From DATMFV01 sp035555975 (lineage in GTDB: Bacteria; Verrucomicrobiota; Verrucomicrobiia; Chthoniobacterales; Chthoniobacteraceae): a stretch of DNA of 64,000 nt. Position numbers and translations under genes: made by a program. The notes beneath the pieces are model-generated. The model ran no database searches. It was not told where the DNA came from and saw nothing but the letters and a program-made list of their open reading frames with translations. Shown here one piece after another: positions 61,859 through 64,000 of the stretch. The first letter of the stretch is position 1; each line of letters begins with the position of its first letter. The stretch spans positions 1 through 64,000 of the forward strand of contig DATMFV010000088.1 in assembly GCA_035555975.1 (NCBI GenBank). The letters run 5' to 3'.

Positions 61859-62941
61859 ATGTCAAAAGACGAACGGAAAACCGGGGCACTCCATCGGATC
61901 GCCTCCGTCGGCGTCGGCCGCATTGGGCTGGCCCATCTCAAAGCTCTTGCCGACTCCTGTCGGTGGGAGGTTGCCTATGTATGCGATCTTTCCCCCGCGC
62001 GGCTGGCCCTCGCAGGAAAGATCGTCCCCGGCGCGCAACAGGTCCAATCTCTGGATCCCATCCTCGACGACCCGACGGTGGAAGCCTTGAGCATCACCAC
62101 CCTCTCGGACATCCGCCCCGGGATGATCCGCCGCACGGTCGCTGCAGGGAAGCATGTCCTGTGCGAAAAACCGCTAGCCAGCACCCCGCAGGAAGCGCGC
62201 CGTCTGGTGGAGGAGTTGAAAGGCACGTCTCAACTCATCACCTGCAACCTCTTCAACCGCAACGCCCCCCTTCTTCAGGAGGCGCGGGAGCACCTTCGTG
62301 CAGGGGAGATCGGGGAACTGGCCGTGCTCCGCGTCAGCCATTGCACTCCGCATCTTCGCAGCCAGAGCCGACTGTCGGACTCGCACTTCGCCGTGGAAGG
62401 CCATACCCTGCACGACTGCGGGATGCACTACGTCGACCTGCTGCGCTGGTTTTCCGCCAGCGATGTCGGAGACTACCAGGCGATGGCCACCCGCTTCTGG
62501 AACCAGGAGTACGAACTCCACTTCATGGTTCAAGGCAGGATGAGGAGCGGCGTCGCCTTCGATCTGCACAACGGCTTTTGCTATACCACCCTTTCGCAGA
62601 CCGGCCGCAAATGGTCGATGCTGGAGGGGATCGGCACACGCGGCGTGATCACCGTACGCAACGAGGAGGGCGAAACCCGCCTTGAACTCAACGGCCACCG
62701 GCAAATGCTCAAAAAACAAGGCCCGTACGGAGGCAAGAAGCTCGGGATTTTCTATGAAGCCTTCGCCGATGCCGTGGAAAGCGGCAACCTCGGCAACCTT
62801 CCAAGGATCGAAGACGCCGCCAAAGCCTCTGAAATCGCAAACGCCATGGTGGAGCAGGCGTTGCGAAAGCCGATCCCCAATTTCGGCAGACAAAGCGACC
62901 TCTCCACCCTCCCGCTCACCGCAGATGACCAGCTTCATTGA
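61859..62941 (+). CDS. Gfo/Idh/MocA-family oxidoreductase
   Basis: A 360-residue NAD(P)-dependent sugar oxidoreductase. The nucleotide-binding motif GVGRIGLAHLKAL is near the N-terminus and the conserved EKP motif is in VLCEKPLASTP. The C-terminal domain has GHTLHDCGMHYVDLLRWF, which carries the family's His. It is cytoplasmic and would oxidise or reduce a sugar made by the locus enzymes. The stop and the next ATG share a base (TGATG). Confidence 0.88.
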   Translation: MSKDERKTGALHRIASVGVGRIGLAHLKALADSCRWEVAYVCDLSPARLALAGKIVPGAQQVQSLDPILDDPTVEALSITTLSDIRPGMIRRTVAAGKHVLCEKPLASTPQEARRLVEELKGTSQLITCNLFNRNAPLLQEAREHLRAGEIGELAVLRVSHCTPHLRSQSRLSDSHFAVEGHTLHDCGMHYVDLLRWFSASDVGDYQAMATRFWNQEYELHFMVQGRMRSGVAFDLHNGFCYTTLSQTGRKWSMLEGIGTRGVITVRNEEGETRLELNGHRQMLKKQGPYGGKKLGIFYEAFADAVESGNLGNLPRIEDAAKASEIANAMVEQALRKPIPNFGRQSDLSTLPLTADDQLH

Positions 62942-64000
62942 TGATGACTCCCGCCGTTCTCTTCCTTTTCCTCACTCTCTTTTCAGCCACCGCCTTTGCG
63001 AAAAAACCTGAACCGCCCCCCGCGCTGGAGATCCGTCCGCTGGAACGCACCTCCATCCCTGCATGGAAACAGCCGGTTCCCATCACGCTACCCGAAAGCA
63101 GCGAGGAGGCTTTCTTCAAGGATGGCAACCATGCCCCGGCCATCACCTTCAACCGGCTGATCGCCCACCTCCCCACCCGGCTCCGGTCCCTGCTCCTTTT
63201 TCCCGCTGCGGCGGAGGAACTGAACCTTGACGCCCTTCCGGCTCGCGTACGTCTTGCCCACGACGGCGAAAATCTGCTCGTCTTCCTCCATCTTGGCCTC
63301 CTCCCCGGCAGAACCGCCATCGACGCCAGCGATGCCCTTGGTCATTGGCCGATGCGGAAGGCTCCCTTTGACAGCCGCGAGTGCGTCATGATCGCCGTCG
63401 CCACGGGCAGCCCGGCCAACGTTCCCCAACGCGCCGTTTTCATCGACTGGAAAGGCAACGTGGAGTTGAGACACTCCGGCGGCACGGGGCCGGTGGTCCC
63501 GATGCCCGATCAGAGCGGCGCAGCCTTTCCCAAAAGGAGCATCGTCGGCAAAGATGGCTGGACGATCATCGCTTCCATCCCGTTTTCCATGCTCTTTGGT
63601 GAAGCGCCGCCGCGCCGTTTCAGCCTGAACGTCGCCCGGCTCTACTCGGCTCCCGAAGGGAAGGTCGCCCCGCGCGCGGCCTCGCTGGCCGGGAGTTTCT
63701 ACGCTTTCCGCCGCTTCCCGGTTTTTTCCATTCGTCCAAATGAGGACGGCACCGGCCCGCAGTTCCTCGGTCTCAAACTGGGAGATTTTCCGGAAAACGA
63801 ACAGATCCCCATGGGTAGCCATCACGCGGAAGCCGTCGTGATCAGCGAAGGCGCCGGGACAACATGGGTCCGGCATCGGCTCCGGAGCAAAGAGGGCGAG
63901 ACGATCGCCATGGAGCGGGAGATCCAACTCCATCCCGGGCTGAACCGCCTTCAATGGGAATGGACCGCACCGGAGGAGGGTGCATCCACCCTTGAAATCA
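62941..64000 (+). CDS. Secreted CBM9-like protein, truncated by window edge
   Basis: The frame from the ATG at 62941 has no stop to the end of the window (353 codons). It begins MMTPAVLFLFLTLFSATAFA, a clear signal peptide. The middle has a CBM9-like pattern (ARVRLAHDGENLLVFLHL, KAPFDSRECVMIAVA, KDGWTIIASIPFSMLFG), with further beta-rich sequence after it. It is translationally coupled to the oxidoreductase. The missing part may hold a DUF4838 or other catalytic domain, as in other members of these loci. Confidence 0.75.
   Translation, partial: MMTPAVLFLFLTLFSATAFAKKPEPPPALEIRPLERTSIPAWKQPVPITLPESSEEAFFKDGNHAPAITFNRLIAHLPTRLRSLLLFPAAAEELNLDALPARVRLAHDGENLLVFLHLGLLPGRTAIDASDALGHWPMRKAPFDSRECVMIAVATGSPANVPQRAVFIDWKGNVELRHSGGTGPVVPMPDQSGAAFPKRSIVGKDGWTIIASIPFSMLFGEAPPRRFSLNVARLYSAPEGKVAPRAASLAGSFYAFRRFPVFSIRPNEDGTGPQFLGLKLGDFPENEQIPMGSHHAEAVVISEGAGTTWVRHRLRSKEGETIAMEREIQLHPGLNRLQWEWTAPEEGASTLEI

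Noticed and set aside
1..64000. tRNA, rRNA, CRISPR arrays, transposase or integrase genes
   Set aside because: None was recognised on either strand. Repeated sequence is limited to the three hairpin elements and the internal repeats of the surface proteins.

Overview
The window is G+C-rich bacterial chromosome from a Verrucomicrobiota-like organism, probably Opitutales. That placement is inferred from the gene families: six proteins with a C-terminal PEP-CTERM anchor, four DUF4838 proteins, four H-X9-DG type pseudopilin domains, and several LacI/GntR-type sugar regulators. No rRNA, tRNA, CRISPR array or transposase gene was recognised. Two genes run off the window: a TauE/SafE permease on the left and a secreted CBM9-like protein on the right.

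Layout. 1-10.7 kb: partial permease, then glycan locus A on the minus strand (LacI regulator, 18-bp perfect palindrome, PEP-CTERM protein, two DUF4838 proteins, pseudopilin, sugar epimerase). 10.8-15.2 kb: a STAND-type NTPase with C-terminal helical repeats, two small lipoproteins and an ankyrin-like lipoprotein. 15.4-22.9 kb: housekeeping and accessory genes (IscA/ErpA, FabF, NtrC-type regulator, a Doc toxin-antitoxin pair, Bcr/CflA exporter, SDR, M20 amidohydrolase). 22.9-30.3 kb: locus B (PEP-CTERM, DUF4838-TPR, LacI, DUF4838-CBM9). 30.6-34.3 kb: a PEP-CTERM gene coupled to a phosphodiesterase-fold/TPR/GNAT-like fusion with lost metal ligands. 34.5-41.4 kb: TopB, DprA, PilZ-like, TVP38 and a homocysteine methyltransferase-MTHFR fusion. 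41.5-46.4 kb: locus C, headed by one ORF that joins a GntR/LacI-type transcription factor to a pseudopilin. 46.6-49.4 kb: two overlapping membrane-anchored hydrolases. 49.4-64 kb: a large divergent glycan locus D/E on both sides of a shared promoter region at about 57.5-57.7 kb.

How the genes work together. Loci A to E look like repeats of one modular plan. A sugar-responsive LacI or GntR/LacI regulator controls a secreted surface protein (PEP-CTERM beta-strand or LamG), usually an H-X9-DG pseudopilin, and secreted glycan-active enzymes (DUF4838, GH4, an unclassified GH, a toroid-lyase-like protein) with CBM9- or LamG-type binding domains. This may be a Verrucomicrobial counterpart of a polysaccharide-utilisation locus. 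In locus D the regulator and pseudopilin are separate neighbours 7 nt apart, and in locus C they are one polypeptide.

Three copies of a 163-164 bp near-palindromic element lie inside these loci. They have GAGGCTGTGAAAAA ends and 3-bp TNA-like target duplications, so they are probably MITEs. Two of them landed on stop codons.
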